Shown here: positions 32,701 through 43,982 of the stretch, in pieces
How positions within the stretch are numbered: position 1 is the first letter of the stretch
Layout: each line of letters begins with the position of its first letter
Assembly: GCA_016169945.1 (NCBI GenBank)
Contig: JADLSH010000358.1
Span: forward strand, 4,869,001 to 4,933,000
Origin: Trachythela sp. YZ-2020
Lineage: Eukaryota; Cnidaria; Anthozoa; Malacalcyonacea; Clavulariidae
DNA length: 64,000 nt
Direction: 5' to 3'
The notes under the pieces: model-generated
Database searches by the model: none
The model's input: only the letters and a program-made list of their open reading frames with translations
Told to the model about the DNA's origin: nothing
Position numbers and translations under genes: made by a program

Positions 32701-35700
32701 TGATTCGTATGTAATCTAAACATATGTGATTGTTGCCTGTCTGTAACACAACAAAAACATATTGTTCTGGCTTCTTTTTGAAAGGTCGTGTTTTGATGTA
32801 TTTGCGCCATGATTCTTATTAGCATATCATTTTGAATGATACGTAAGAAGATTACCCGAGCTTTACAAATGTTAATTAGATCGTCAGCCAATTAAAATAA
32901 AACACTAATATAAAATACAGCATTCGACAAAAATCCCATCCTTCGAAATGTTTTAGAAAAAACCTTCAAATTTTAGCACATAAATGAAAAATTACGGTTG
33001 GCAACCACTCTCAGTCTCAAAGTAAACACTATCCTAAGACATTTTGCGTAGTTTCATGCTTCTAACAAAAAAATGCCATCGACAGTGTTTTCTAGACACT
33101 TTTTTCAAGCTTGGCCGGCCGTCTAATATTAGTATTAGTATAAATTTCCAGGTGACTATCGATTTTCCTGCATGCTGATTGGTCCAAATTGAGCCTCTAA
33201 AAAGTGATAGTCACTGGTCAGTGACTATCACTATTTTTCAAAATGGCTTCTTCGCAAGCTGCCGAATTTAAAACAAAAATCGTTTTTTGAGCCTTATTCA
33301 AAGTTTTAAATGAAAAAAACTGCCGCTAAATTAAAGGAGGATATATTTTTGACATTTTTAAAGGTAAGCAATAACAAATACACTACTTTTCTTCCACGAA
33401 AGGCAGCGTTTTCTCGCTGTTGAATGTATAAAACTTTTTCCGTACGGCTCAACCACTCAAGTGTTTATTTTGAAAATTATTCGTTTTATCCTCATTTATA
33501 TCGTTATATTCAGCAAAAACCTAGCTGTGATATATTTTTAAAACCATTCTACTTTGTATTTGAGCCCTTCCAAAGTATTTTTCTCACGAAATTGTTTGTT
33601 TTTTCGATATATTTTTGACACTCGTCTTTTGTCGGCATGTTTTTAATAACCGGCCGCTGAGAAAAGCGCTGAATTTTGTCCTATAGCCTTTTCAACTGAC
33701 CTCATAACTTTCTGTGTTTGTTTTTCCCTATGAAATTTCTACTAAAACAATTAGTCGCCTCAGGCTCGGTGATTACAAGCCTATAGTCACTTCGCCTTCG
33801 GCTCAGTGACTATAGGCTTGTAATCACCTCGCCTTCGGCGACTAATTGTTAATTAGTAGCAACAGTCAGCACGTCTTTATAACTTTATTGGGAATATAAA
33901 CAATAACAATAAATAGGAGGTGCCCATGCGAGGCACCCCCTTATAAACTATATAATTATATGTACTTTACACAACACTATAAACTAAAGTTGAAGTAAAG
34001 CTAGATTTGCACTAACCCACAAACTGATCTCTCAATCACGTAAAAAATGGCAGCTTTTCGGGAAAATTGTACAAAAAGAAAAGTAACTTGGTTTTGAAAA
34101 CATGCCACTTGGGCATTCAAAACAAGGAACTTTACATTAATTAATTTCTGTGACATGGGCAGTCAGGAACAAGAGACCAGGTACATGGCATGTCTACGTT
34201 AAAGACTAAGTTTCGCAAGGACGAATAAGTCCGACGAAGAAAGTTCTTAAAACTAGCTAATGTCAAGAAGCTATTAGGTGAAGCAGTTCTAGACACTGAG
34301 TTCCATAAGTGAACTATTCGATTAAAGTAAGAGTTCTTGAATGTAGGTGTTCTACATAACGGCATTTGAAGTAATAGACTAGGATTTAAGGTTAGTCGTG
34401 AATGATCATGATTGATAAAACTAACATAATTGCTTTTGTCTAAGTCTACGTAACTATAATAATTTATTATTTATAATAATAATTTATTATTTATATTGCG
34501 CAAATTTCATTTGTATATGATCAAATGCGCATTGAAACATGCGCGAGTCCATGAATTGTTTTAAATGTAATAACTGCGATCTTAAATTGTATTCTACACT
34601 TCACTGGCAACCAATGAAGTATACATAAAGCAGGAGAGATATGATTATACTTAGGAATATTAAGAACCAATCTAGCCGCAGATTAGTAACCGTATATATA
34701 GTGCCTTATAAAAGAAGACCAAGTCTTGAATTTCTCTGTCATAACACAACGGCAGCATATCCAACGTCAGAAGTCTCTCCTTGTAAGATTGTTCACCTAT
34801 TCTTGATCTTAGGATCCATCTTGTAGCCCGTCGTTGTATTCTTTCAATCTTGACCTTGAGGGAGACATTGTATGGAGACCAAATTTCGGTACTATACCAT
34901 AGCACTCAGTCAGACTAGCAGGACTGCAATAGCCAACTGGCAGACCTGCCCAGGCAAGGCCTATATGTCGGAAAATTTCCAGCTATTTTGAGGAACGTTG
35001 GGAAAACCAAAAATCGTACTCGGAGGAAGGTTGAAAACGTTGTGCAACTCTGATAGTCAGGGTGCGATAATTCGTGTACCAACGTACCGGAGGTACGCCA
35101 AAATATGGTCTGGTACTTCTTTGCTTTCAGGCAAGTACCACGTATAGGTACGCGAGAATTTGGTATTCGCGTACTTACATTTTCCTTCCAGCAATAACTA
35201 GCAAACCTTCCAAGGTATTCAAAACCGTGAATAACTTTAGCTGCGTACTAGTTAACGTATTTATGAAATACATAAAATTCAGGAGGGTTTAATTTTTTCC
35301 GTCAAAGACCGTGCATATATATACGCACGGCTCGGAAGTAGCCTTAGGTACGCCTTGACCAGCTCAAGTACGCGGCAAAACTTGTTGGAGTACCAACAAA
35401 TTATTTGGACGAAGGGAAGTTGTAAATACTTCCGCCGTTCATGTACAATTCAATTAAATTCCCAAAGGTATAATAGCGCACAGGGGTGATTTCTGGGGGG
35501 TAGATTATAGCCATAGCATACATTTATATAAATTGTATCTTATAACATTAGTACTTATATTGTAATGATCACTTTTGTAATTGTCACTGAAAGACCTCAA
35601 CGGGGAGTGTTCAATTAAATATTGTTTATTGTATTGTATTGTACCAGTCAGGTACGGCTAAAATATTGAATTATCGCACCCTGTAGTCCTATTACAAGTT

Positions 35701-38700
35701 TCATGAAATGCGACGCAAATTGTCTATGATTCCTATCCCGCGAGAAAGAGATTTGTGCAAAGATTATTGAAACAAGTACATTTAATAAAACATATGTACA
35801 ATGCGTACATATTACAACTTATTACAAATTACAACTTTGGCTAAAGTATTACCTTGGTAATAATACGCAGTCTACACCATGAATTTTTCCAAATGAGAGA
35901 ACATCAGAAGGCTAAAGGGACAAAGTATTTGGATTCAAAATATAACTTGTGACAATGGAAGCATGCATATATTGCAGGCTCAAATTCATGCTGAAGTGGT
36001 TTTATGGGTTGACTTGATCGAGTAATGAACAAGTTCCTTAATTGTAGGCCGTAATATATTTTGACCGCAAACTCGTGTATATATATGATGGGAATGATGC
36101 TAGTATAAGGTATGATACGAACACGTTATCGATTATATAGTGATTGTTGAAAACGATTAATCAACTATAAAATTTGACCGCGATGGGAACATCTCTAAAA
36201 AAAGTGCGCATTTCATTATAGGCCGAAATATTCGATCAATATTCAGGCTTTTTCACGATTTGTTCAAGCACAATTAGCAGGAAATTAAGATCATACAGAC
36301 AGAGTATAGATATAGTAAGGGCTTGTTTATATGATCCCGTCTAGGCGGGACGGGACGTTTGTAGGCAGGATGGCGTGTTTATAACCTCATATGGACAAAA
36401 CATAATTGCCAGGATTTAGCCAGCATATTTTTTGCAGAACAGGGATTTGCGCGTGCTCAGAGGGAAAGCCGGGATAGTGCGTTCATATGGGAATTTCTCG
36501 TCCTGTCGAGATCCTGGTATCAGAATGATGCCAGGATTGAAGTGGGATCATATAAACACTCAATAGAGTTTAAATTATGAACGGGATCTCGGCAACTGTC
36601 CCGTCCTGCCTAGCCGGGATCATATAAACAGGCCCAAAATGAAAGAAATAATATTCACACACAGTTTAAAATACCCAGTACAGTATTGTATTGTATCTAA
36701 TTAACGTTCCTGAAATAGATGTCAACTTGTACATTTAACCACAATCCTTTGCGCGCACTTTATTTAGGCTTCAAAATTGGTAAATAAATATAGCAGAAAA
36801 ACAGCAATGAGTCATATTTTGCAATATTTTTACGAATCGTGTAATCTATTAAATCTCTGAAATGTGTAAAAGTGTGTGTCAATAAACTACTCGTAATAAT
36901 GAAGTCATAAAAGCAAGAATCAGCTGATAATATTAAGAAACCAATAAAATATCTTTACAAAAAAATCCGTATGTCTTGTTTTAGCTTGCCTAAAGTTGTC
37001 TATAACTTGGGTTTAATTTCAATATGCTTCTCTTTTTACCCCCAATTTCAAATTTCAAGATGTTATTGCCCTAATGTTTTTTTACTTCCAACAGCAGGTT
37101 CGTGTTTTCTCCTCCTGTGCTTGTGTGTTAGCTGCAGGGTAACTCAGAAACTATCAAACAGTTAAATTAAAATGGCAGTAGTCCAAGGAAAAATCTAGTT
37201 GTTTTATATTTAGCTTCAAGCCACTTTAAACTAAGACGCTTGTGTTGATATTTCACAGTTAAAATTAAAATAACATTATTTGGGTTTTTAAGTTAATTTT
37301 CCTGCAGGTTATCTTTGAATAGGTTAACCAGGATTTTCTAGGTCTAAATTCTAACCAGATGCCTGATTGTATTAATTCCACCTACTGTAGCACCAGGATT
37401 TTCCGGTTAAAATCCAATAACTATGAAATCAAAGCGGGAAAATTAACTTAACCCAAAATGCAATTTTTAGTTTAACCAGGACTAATTTTAGAGTGAATTA
37501 CTTTACCTTGCCATATGGTGTGTCACATTCAGCCTCCATTTTTTCTGTAAAAATATTTGGATTATTTAAACCAGAACCACCGATAATTCCAATCTAAAAT
37601 ATAATTATAGAACATTAATCGTTATTTAAAACTTCGTTCTATCATCTAATAATAATAATAATAATAATTTTACATTTATAAAGCGCATGTTCCATTGATA
37701 TATGTTCACATGCGCATAATTACAAATCGATATAACATAATTTAGACTAAGGTATATGTACAACATTAAGAATTATCCTAGGTTAAGAGTTAAAAATATT
37801 TACAAATAGGCGTTCCTAAAAAGGTATGTTTTTAATTGTTTTTTAAAATTGTCGATAAATGCGTGCCTCTCGAATTTGTGATGGTAGAGAGTTCCACAGG
37901 GTAGGTGCTGCAGAGGCAAATGCGCGATCACCTAATGTAATTAGTGTTTTTTCACTTGGTGGTTGTAATAAAAGTTCCTGGTTCGATCTTACATTATAGC
38001 ATGTTCTAGGTTTGATATTAATCAGGTCCATTATGTAGCTCGGTGCAAGTTCATTTAGTGCTTTGAATACTATTAGTAATATTTTAAAATCTATTCTGAA
38101 CTTAATTGGCAGCCAGTGTAGGTTGTATAGTGTCGGTGTGATATGTGATTAATATATAAGATTTTCAGAGCAATGTGACAACTGACAAGTTGTCAGGAAG
38201 ATTTATTTGTCTGTCAAAAACAGAGTGGATTATGCAGTAAATTGATAGCTGACAATGTAACTAAAATAGGACCCACACAGCTAATTGTGTTTGGCTATTC
38301 TCAACTTTTTAACATGTTGTCATGTTGATTTTTCCATTACAAAATTTAGTTTGTATTGTTTCATTTTTCACAAGTATGTTTGTTATCAACCAGTATATCG
38401 GAGTGGGGGACAAGCACCCCTCCTGTCCTTTCTTAAAGGGGGCAAAAGTGCCCTTTTAAAATAGGCGAAGTATTTAAGGGAATACATCTGTACAGTAATT
38501 AACCAGATGATCAGTTCATATTGGAAATTCAAAGCCAATTTTTATTGTTTTTGTTGCGTACTTCTTTATACATGTATTTGCACATAGAAATAACTGAATT
38601 AAATATATGAGTTGAATTTTGAAAATCATTGAAATTCCATTGAAAGAGTGTGGCTACAAATTTTTTTCTGTACTGCCTTTATGTTTGCATTGCCTCCCTC

Positions 38701-40256
38701 CTCCCTGAGAATATATGTTTTATAAAACAAGTCAGAGTGTTGATTATTTTTACTGTAGGTGTTTGGATCAAAATATTAATGTCTTGTCTGGCTTCAAACT
38801 ATAACAGAGTTACAGAATAGACATTCAAAGCTGCAGAGTACAGATTATTTAATCATACAACTATAATTTCTGCATATAAGGCATAGTGGACCCTTGGAAG
38901 GGAAAAAGATTGTTGTAGCAGCATTTGGGCCCACACTGATATTATGCCACAGGGGTGGGCTTGCACGTCCTTATTCCAGCAATCATAATCCACAATTACA
39001 GTAGGTCCTCTACAGGGACTGTTGAAGGAGCAAGTGAAAGGATGGACAGGGAAACGAATACCTAGGGCCCCAGACTTTCAAGGGGATCAGGTGAAGCAGT
39101 CAATTGTGTGCAACATGTCAGTCAATTTTCATGACAAATATTTTCATGTATCAAAATTTCTGATATTTTTCTATCTCTTCCCTGTGTCATAGAGGGCCTG
39201 CATCATTGGCTATCATTGAAAAAGGGAGGAAGCCCTCCCCCAGGGAATAATTTTCACAAGGAAAAATTGTTGGTGGTACCTCAGTCCTCTATTGTCATTC
39301 TTGGTGATATGATTATTAAATTGTTTTAGGGTATCTTGTACTACACATGTAAAAATGCACAACTTGAAATAAACGTGCAACAGACATACTTGTACCAATT
39401 CTGTTTAACAACTAGTTATCAGGATGTATTCCCACTGCTTGTCAATAATATCTAACTTGTAAGGTTGTTGACTGAGCAGACTAATTGTTATAAGTTATTT
39501 CAACAACTTGTTAACAAGTTGTGAACTCATACAATTTGTTGGCAAGTTGTGAGTGACAACCTTGTAGCAACTTGATAAAATGACAACATTGTTAAACTTG
39601 ACAATCTTGCTACAAAGACTGTTGTGAGCACATCTTTTTGACAAGACATGAGATTTTTACATGAGATTCCTAGCTGCCATTCTGTTTAACTTAGTACCAA
39701 ATAAGCCAGTTGTAGGTCCTAAAATTATCAAGATCATGACAACGTGGATTAGGGCACCACACTGCTCAGGTTCGTACAATTCTTCCAAAGGGTAATATCA
39801 ATAATATTTTGCTTCTTATGAAGAGACATGATATTTGTATCATGGGGGGAAGGATCAACTTTGTCAGCCCCAAACTATGTAATACTAATGGATTATTATA
39901 TAAAAGAATTTACTTCAGTCGACTAATTGACAAGAGATTGTGACAAATTAGCCACCAAGTCTGTATCTGACAGCCGTGACAGATACTCCCTTCCCCCAAG
40001 TGCAGATTTTTGGGGCACCTCTTCTGAAATTAATCATCGGTCTAAATGGATGAATTTCAGCATGGGTGCCACATATAATCCTGCCAAGTAACGATATTTT
40101 ACTTATCAAGCGAGTGGACTAAAAGCAGTGCCAGAATGATTTGTTGGTTGCAATCTATATGCCCACCTGATCAGCAGAATATTCAGTACTTCAACATCAA
40201 ACCGTCAGTATTTATACAGAAAATATTTTGTGATAAGCACTTACCTTAATAGACAT
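26694..40256 (-). CDS. MTAP: S-methyl-5'-thioadenosine phosphorylase
   Basis: MTAP cleaves methylthioadenosine with phosphate to adenine and methylthioribose-1-phosphate in cytosolic methionine/polyamine salvage. Minus-strand exons: 40,245-40,256 (MSIK), 37,507-37,593, 35,853-35,911, 30,180-30,450, 28,716-28,955, 27,349-27,471, and a proposed 26,694-26,738. All junctions are GT-AG and phases match. Visible sites: IGIIGGSG with Ser11 where human MTAP has Thr18, phosphate-binding Arg53-His54 (human 60-61), [14 protein letters not shown], Met189-Thr190 in NMTTVPE, and Asp213/Asp215 in TDYDCW; a constant offset of 7 from human numbering supports the model. Exons 1-6 give 264 residues. The last exon adds 14 (ending ...CEGRCK) for 278, near the usual 283, but is supported only by splice site, phase and an AQF match. 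Introns hold many LINE and foldback insertions. Confidence 0.93.
27595..28060 (+). mobile_element. decayed LINE reverse-transcriptase fragment in MTAP intron 5
   Basis: Frames show [17 protein letters not shown] (27,629 on), then [15 protein letters not shown] and [15 protein letters not shown]...[15 protein letters not shown]. The palm motif with catalytic Asp is missing between them, so it is deleted as well as frameshifted. It lies antisense to MTAP. Confidence 0.8.
28275..28560. repeat. GC-rich dispersed repeat in MTAP intron 5
   Basis: It contains GGGGGGTCCGAGGCATGCTC, CAATTTTGAATTCTGGAG and CCCCCCTCGCACCCCCC tracts, related to the fragments at 21,105 and 29,828. Part of a dispersed element whose ends I cannot define. 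Confidence 0.5.
29905..30130. repeat. repeat in MTAP intron 4 with inverted partners in intron 3
   Basis: 29,905-30,000 is about 80% identical in inverse to 34,907-34,995. 30,063-30,127 is about 90% identical in inverse to 30,522-30,583. Exon 4 (30,180-30,450) therefore sits between inverted repeats about 400 bp apart. Confidence 0.75.
30578..31107. mobile_element. foldback MITE in MTAP intron 3
   Basis: The ends are ATTAGAGACCTTTAGCAT and ATGCTAAAGGTCTCTAAT, with further inverse matches inside (CGCAAACCTCAA / TTGAGGTTTGCG; GCGCTTTTTTCAAACCGTA region). It is inserted into the GAGGAAGGTT repeat. Target duplication uncertain. Confidence 0.7.
31218..32101 (-). mobile_element. 5'-truncated LINE in MTAP intron 3, same strand
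   Basis: The (AAAT)n-type tail is at 31,218-31,240. Coding remnants on the minus strand (32,101 to about 31,450) include [51 protein letters not shown] and DFVYFFKAM, the reverse-transcriptase C-terminal region, with a frameshift near 31,775. Confidence 0.8.
32127..33123. mobile_element. 997-bp foldback element with TA target duplication
   Basis: The ends are GACGGCCGGCCAGCTT... and ...AAGCTTGGCCGGCCGTC, each next to TA (32,125-32,126 and 33,124-33,125). Inverse homology extends several hundred bp (GATGGCATTTGTTTGTTAGA; AAATTGGTTGCC against GGCAACCACTC). No transposase frame is recognised. Confidence 0.8.
33199..33850. repeat. palindrome-bounded repeat
   Basis: AGTGATAGTCACTG and its inverse meet around GT at 33,199-33,230. 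33,745-33,850 is a second palindrome (ACAATTAGTCGCC ... GGCGACTAATTGT) containing TGATTACAAGCCTATAGTCA in both orientations. The interior 33,240-33,740 is AT-rich with no gene recognised. Confidence 0.6.
33890..34905 (-). mobile_element. LINE 3' end in MTAP intron 3, split by another LINE
   Basis: The tail and a GGGTGCC/GGCACC hairpin are at 33,890-33,950. Coding remnants 34,141-34,365 ([24 protein letters not shown]) and 34,672-34,905 ([34 protein letters not shown]) flank an insertion of an L2-like LINE 3' end at about 34,448-34,680 ([20 protein letters not shown], then an ATT/TAA tail). Confidence 0.8.
35058..35683. mobile_element. DNA-transposon remnant in MTAP intron 3
   Basis: The inverted termini are CAGGGTGCGATAATTC and GAATTATCGCACCCTG, with TAGT at both flanks (35,054-35,057 and 35,684-35,687). 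The interior repeats GTACC-type motifs. Its superfamily is uncertain: the termini look hAT-like but the duplication appears to be only 4 bp. Confidence 0.6.
36319..36635. mobile_element. MITE in MTAP intron 2
   Basis: GGGCTTGTTTATATGATCCC and GGGATCATATAAACAGGCCC are inverted termini, and the arms continue with GGCGGGACGGGACG. Target duplication not clear. Confidence 0.75.
36640..37500. other. MTAP intron 2, nothing recognised
   Basis: AT-rich intronic sequence without identifiable exons or repeats. Confidence 0.5.
37648..38150 (-). mobile_element. L2-like LINE 3' end in MTAP intron 1
   Basis: The (ATT)n tail is at 37,648-37,668, next to an ATGCGCATGTG...GCGC hairpin like the one at 1,519. 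The coding remnant 37,843-38,031 reads [32 protein letters not shown], the typical LINE C-terminal motif. The 5' end is near 38,150. Confidence 0.8.
38160..40240. other. MTAP intron 1: degenerate palindromic repeats, otherwise non-coding
   Basis: 39,440-39,660 is rich in AACTTGT / ACAAGTT in both orientations (for example CAACTTGTTAACAAGTTGTG), a degenerate palindromic array. 38,400-38,460 has a short C- and G-rich tract. Nothing else is recognised. Confidence 0.5.
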
Positions 40257-40504
40257 TATTCTACCAAATCGATTTTAACACAAATTACGACGAATTTGAG
40301 CGAGTTATAAAACTAATCAAACGTTTATATAGTCGAAGAAATCACTCGTTTTATATACAGTGCAGACTTCACACCAAAATTGTATTAACATATCAGCAGA
40401 AAATCATCCTGTTCGCAGGTTAAATTTATTTCAAGCATAACGTCATCGCCACAAAGTTATCACTGATCTGAATATTGAAAATAAACCTGGATTGACTATC
40501 TACG

Positions 40505-40742
40505 CGTATTAAAAGTTAATAAGGGGGTTGCCAGTCAGGGACCCCGGAGCGATAGTAAGTAGCGGGGCCAATCCGCCAATGCGAACGTAAGGGCAGTCGA
40601 GAAAAATTTTCGCTGCCACGCCCTATGACCAGAAATGCGGGACAGTCAGCCGGAGCACCTCTCGGGCGCATAAACATATTCCGAACAAATTGATATATGC
40701 TTGCCTGCACTAAGCACAGGTTATACAGATGCGTTTTTGGCA
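40505..40742. other. GC-rich island upstream of MTAP, identity unknown
   Basis: This segment is much richer in G+C than its surroundings and begins about 250 bp upstream of the MTAP start codon. On the minus strand it is open for 75 codons (NMFMRPRGAPADCPAFLVIG ... YRSGVPDWQPPY). It could be a promoter CpG island, a repeat remnant or a structured RNA gene. I do not recognise it. Confidence 0.35.
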
Positions 40743-41110
40743 ATTTTTATTATTATTTATTATTTTATTATTTAAAAATATTTAAAAACGGTAGTCCTTC
40801 AGGGCACATAGGCACCTGCTTTTCAAGGAGCCGTTTGCAAACTACTAAAATTAACAATACAAATATAAATTAATTTACAACTATTACAATACCTATATTA
40901 CTAATTGTATAGATTACTAATTACTAATTACAAGTGTCAAGAATACATCAGCTGCGGTCAAGAATAGATTTAAATTCACTAAGGCTGTTTTGTTCCTTAG
41001 CTAAACTTGGTAAGCTGTACAGTTCCATAAGGACGCAGCCGAGTAACTAATACTCTTTTTCATAAAATTAACCAGTGTCAAATCACAAGTTTCATTGCAG
41101 TATCATTCAT
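40743..41110 (-). mobile_element. LINE 3' fragment upstream of MTAP
   Basis: The (ATA/ATT) tail is at 40,743-40,775. The minus strand at 40,950-41,080 encodes a degenerate SISYSAASLWN...LSEFKSIL motif. The fragment has picked up a direct duplication, listed separately. Confidence 0.6.
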
Positions 41111-41297
41111 ACAAGGCCTTTTTCCCTATACACGCGCCCCAGCCTCGTACCCAGGCGCTTTTAAGGAAAAATAATAAAGTAAATATATCGTTAAAATTCG
41201 GCAGGAAAACATATTCAACGTTTTTAGTGTAGAACGCGTTAATAACCAGTGTCAAATCACAAGTTTCATTGCAGTATCATTCATACAAGGCCTTTAA
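41068..41297 (+). repeat. 54-bp direct repeat flanking an insertion
   Basis: ACCAGTGTCAAATCACAAGT through ATCATTCATACAAGGCCTTT occurs at about 41,069-41,122 and 41,244-41,297. The spacer carries CAGCCTCGTACCCAGGCGC, the hAT-like terminus seen at 17,562. A long duplication of this kind suggests a local tandem duplication and not a normal target duplication. Confidence 0.75.
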
Positions 41298-42019
41298 TTT
41301 TTCAAAATTGTTTTGGATATACACATTTAGGATTTCTCAATTGTAGGTTATCGAAAATGTAAAATATTTTATGAGATATAGATCGAAAGAGTACAGAACG
41401 AAAACAATAGAAATTTGGCTTTCCCATTATGAACTGATCGTCTAATTAATTTACAGTAGTATTCTGAGCTATTCTCTCTTCTTTGACAGTTTTATTATTG
41501 TCTCATTTATATAGTAAAAGGGCACCTTTCCCCCCCTTGCCCCCTTAGCAAAGGACAGTAGGGGCGCTTGCACCACGAATTTTAATTGGTTACATCAATA
41601 TCAAATACATTTTGTAAATTGTAAGCAAAAAACATTCGCATGAGTAAAACGGAGATGACGGCCGAGCAACTCGCCAATATGAGGGAGTGTTCATTAAGTA
41701 TGTGTAATGGGGGGGGGGCTGGAGGTTATTTTATAAAATTTGAAAAATGGGTCGTGCCACACCCATGCATTCGAGAAATTACTTGGTACCCACTCAATTA
41801 TTAAGAAATTAATTTCATACCCCTCCTTGAATTTTTAATATCAAGAGGGTGTAAATAACTAAATATACAATAGATGCATATTGTTCTGGTGTAATCCATT
41901 ATATATAGTTGCACACTGCTACCTTCTTCTATGCCTATTTTTAATAAATAATAAATATGTAGTGTTAATATTTCATTAAAAAAACTGTCATGTATTTCGA
42001 ATTGGTTCAAAAGGTTTAT

Positions 42020-42235
42020 TTAACCCATTTACTGGCAGTATTCTACCATTCATCTGGCGTAAAACAGAGTAAAATACTACAATAGGGCGTATCTGACTGC
42101 ATTGCAAGCTAATGCTTTGACAAGAGACAGTGGCAGATAGTTTTGCCAACCACTGACGAGTAAAATCGTCTGGTGTCAGACAGAGTAAAATACTAAATAG
42201 GGCGCATCTGGGCGCATTGCAAGTTAATGGGTTAA
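42020..42235. mobile_element. MITE with TTAACCCATT termini
   Basis: TTAACCCATTTACTGGCAG and TTGCAAGTTAATGGGTTAA bound it. The internal unit AGAGTAAAATACTA...TAGGGCG[CT]ATCTG occurs twice. Confidence 0.65.
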
Positions 42236-42321
42236 TTCTGGCTGTAGTTAGTATATTTATACTAAAAGGTAAATAATTCTTAAAGAGAGATTTAAAATTG
42301 TATTCCTTTGAGAATTAAATT

Positions 42322-42464
42322 ATGGACGGCAGCGTCGAATATCATCCTCCAGAGGATGATGACTTTGAGCGCTCGTATCTTTGGCGTCACCAATCGATTC
42401 AGCAAAAAAACCTGTTCTTGGCTAATGCCAAACAAATCGCTAAACACATTGTTTTACAATCTCC
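42322..42464 (+). CDS. candidate first coding exon, unknown protein
   Basis: From ATG 42,322 the frame reads MDGSVEYHPPEDDDFERSYL then WRHQSIQQKNLF and ends at CC/GTGAGT (phase 2). The composition, acidic then amphipathic and protein-like, with a consensus donor exactly at the last sense codon, suggests a first exon. If unspliced, a stop follows at once, giving 48 residues. No downstream exon could be identified and the protein is not recognised. Confidence 0.4.
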
Positions 42465-42509
42465 GTGAGTTTTAACACCTTTGTAATCTGATATATTATC
42501 ATATCGTAA

Positions 42510-42795
42510 AGAGTTTATCTAAAAGTCGAGGGTCGAGAGTCGAGAGTAAAAGTCGAGAGTCGAGAGTAAAAAGTCGAGAGTCGAGAGTAAAAAGTCGAGA
42601 GTCGAGAGTAAAAAGTCGAGAGTCGAGAGTAAAAAGTCGAGAGTCGAAAAATTCACTAGATAAGGCCATATTATAAGATGTAATACTTAGATGCATACCC
42701 TAACATAGTTTTGTAGCATCTATTTTCCATGTATTGTATTGTTCTTCCACATGGAATTCCCACATGAAACCCATGTTTACTGCGATGAGTAAGCA
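42510..42795 (-). repeat. left arm of a large inverted repeat with 21-bp satellite
   Basis: The inverse of 44,213-44,465. It contains about five tandem units GTCGAGAGTCGAGAGTAAAA (42,524-42,648), then ACTAGATAAGGCCATATTAT and repeat R1 in reverse. The right arm has only one to two satellite units. Confidence 0.85.
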
Positions 42796-43002
42796 CGATC
42801 CCCCGACATTTCTTCCATCACTCGTCAATAGCAAACTCTGAAACAGCGACAAAGGCAAGCTGCATAAAACAATACCCAACACCTTATTTTGAGTTGTTCA
42901 AGTTACATTTCACCTCCAACACAAACACACGCTCTTTCGAGTCGACTTCACAGCTCTTAAAGTTGCGATATATTGGTTTTAGTGTTTTACATCTGTTTGA
43001 AT

Positions 43003-43161
43003 ATGGCGAAACGGTTATATTCGCCGATAGTTATTAATTCAAGTGGAGATGAGGCTGTGAGTCCTACGGCGAGCCCACCGCAGATAGGAATTGACTGGCT
43101 AAAGGACTACCAGGAAGAAGGGGAGCACATTGCTCTAGAGAAGGCTCTGGAGTTGAGCAAG
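43003..43161 (+). CDS. candidate first coding exon, unknown protein
   Basis: ATG 43,003 opens 53 codons (MAKRLYSPIVINSSGDEAVS ... IGIDWLKDYQEEGEHIALEK) ending AAG/GTATGC, phase 0. It lies between the arms of the inverted repeat, so it may belong to a mobile element's cargo or to a host gene. It has no recognised domain. The downstream exon is not found within the window. Confidence 0.45.
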
Positions 43162-43343
43162 GTATGCGAACTAAAATCATGTATTACTGTGTTCCTATTA
43201 AAAACTAGTGGCCCTCAAAATAAAGAGATATAAAATAGTCCTCTTGAATAAAGACATGAATAAAAAATGTTATAAGTAAACTAAGTAGGAATATGATAGA
43301 GACAAATTAGGGTTGATTTCGCGTGTGCCTAAAAGATATAAAC

Positions 43344-43383
43344 AAAATCTCGACGTTTCGAGCTAAAGCCCTTCGTCAGGAGA
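43344..43383 (-). ncRNA. hammerhead-like motif, minimal stem III
   Basis: Minus strand: stem I CUCU/GAGA strands (four pairs), core CUGACGA (43,373-43,379), stem II GGGC-UUUA-GCUC with one bulged A and one G-U pair, GAAA, stem III ACGU with no loop, and C17. Core residues are all present. The stem III form matches the very short Penelope-type hammerheads, which may act as dimers. The bulge makes activity doubtful. Confidence 0.6.
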
Positions 43384-43647
43384 AATTAGTAGGAATATGA
43401 TAGGTCGTTTTATGAAAATGGTTGGCATTTCACTTCAATAGCGCAGAGAAAATTTGCACCGGAATCGAAGTGTTATATATCAAAATCTAAGTTAGCCCTC
43501 TCTACATCTACATCCCGGCCAATGCACTTTATTTCAGCTCAATAGCTTTCATAGTTTTCTTTGGGACACCCGGTGTATATAAAAGCCAAATATCTAGAAC
43601 TTTGTGTCAGTAGAACATGTATATATTTTTAACGCTTTTATACACTA

Positions 43648-43940
43648 CAGGGTGTATCAAAAAAACTGCAAATACCATAATTTGTATGCACGAGATCATA
43701 CATTAGAATTTCAATGGCTGTGCAAATAATTACGCTTCTGGGATTTGAAAATACGTTTCCCAGGGGTATCAAAACAAGCACACAAAGTGAATTTTAATTC
43801 ACTTTGTGTGCTTATTGTACTGCACGTGGAAACGTATTTTCAAATCCCAGAAGCGTAATTATTTGCACAGCCATTGAAATTCTAATGTATGATCTCGTGC
43901 ATACAAATTATGGTATTTGCAGTTTTTTTGATACACCCTG
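43648..43940. mobile_element. mariner-like palindromic MITE, TA target duplication
   Basis: CAGGGTGTATCAAAAAAACT and its inverse are the ends, and pairing runs almost to the centre (about 43,800). TA is duplicated (43,646-43,647 and 43,941-43,942). The R1 copy at 9,990 shows the single TA. Confidence 0.9.
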
Positions 43941-43982
43941 TACAAAAATATGCAAATTTGCTTGCGTAGCAGTGTCATATTA

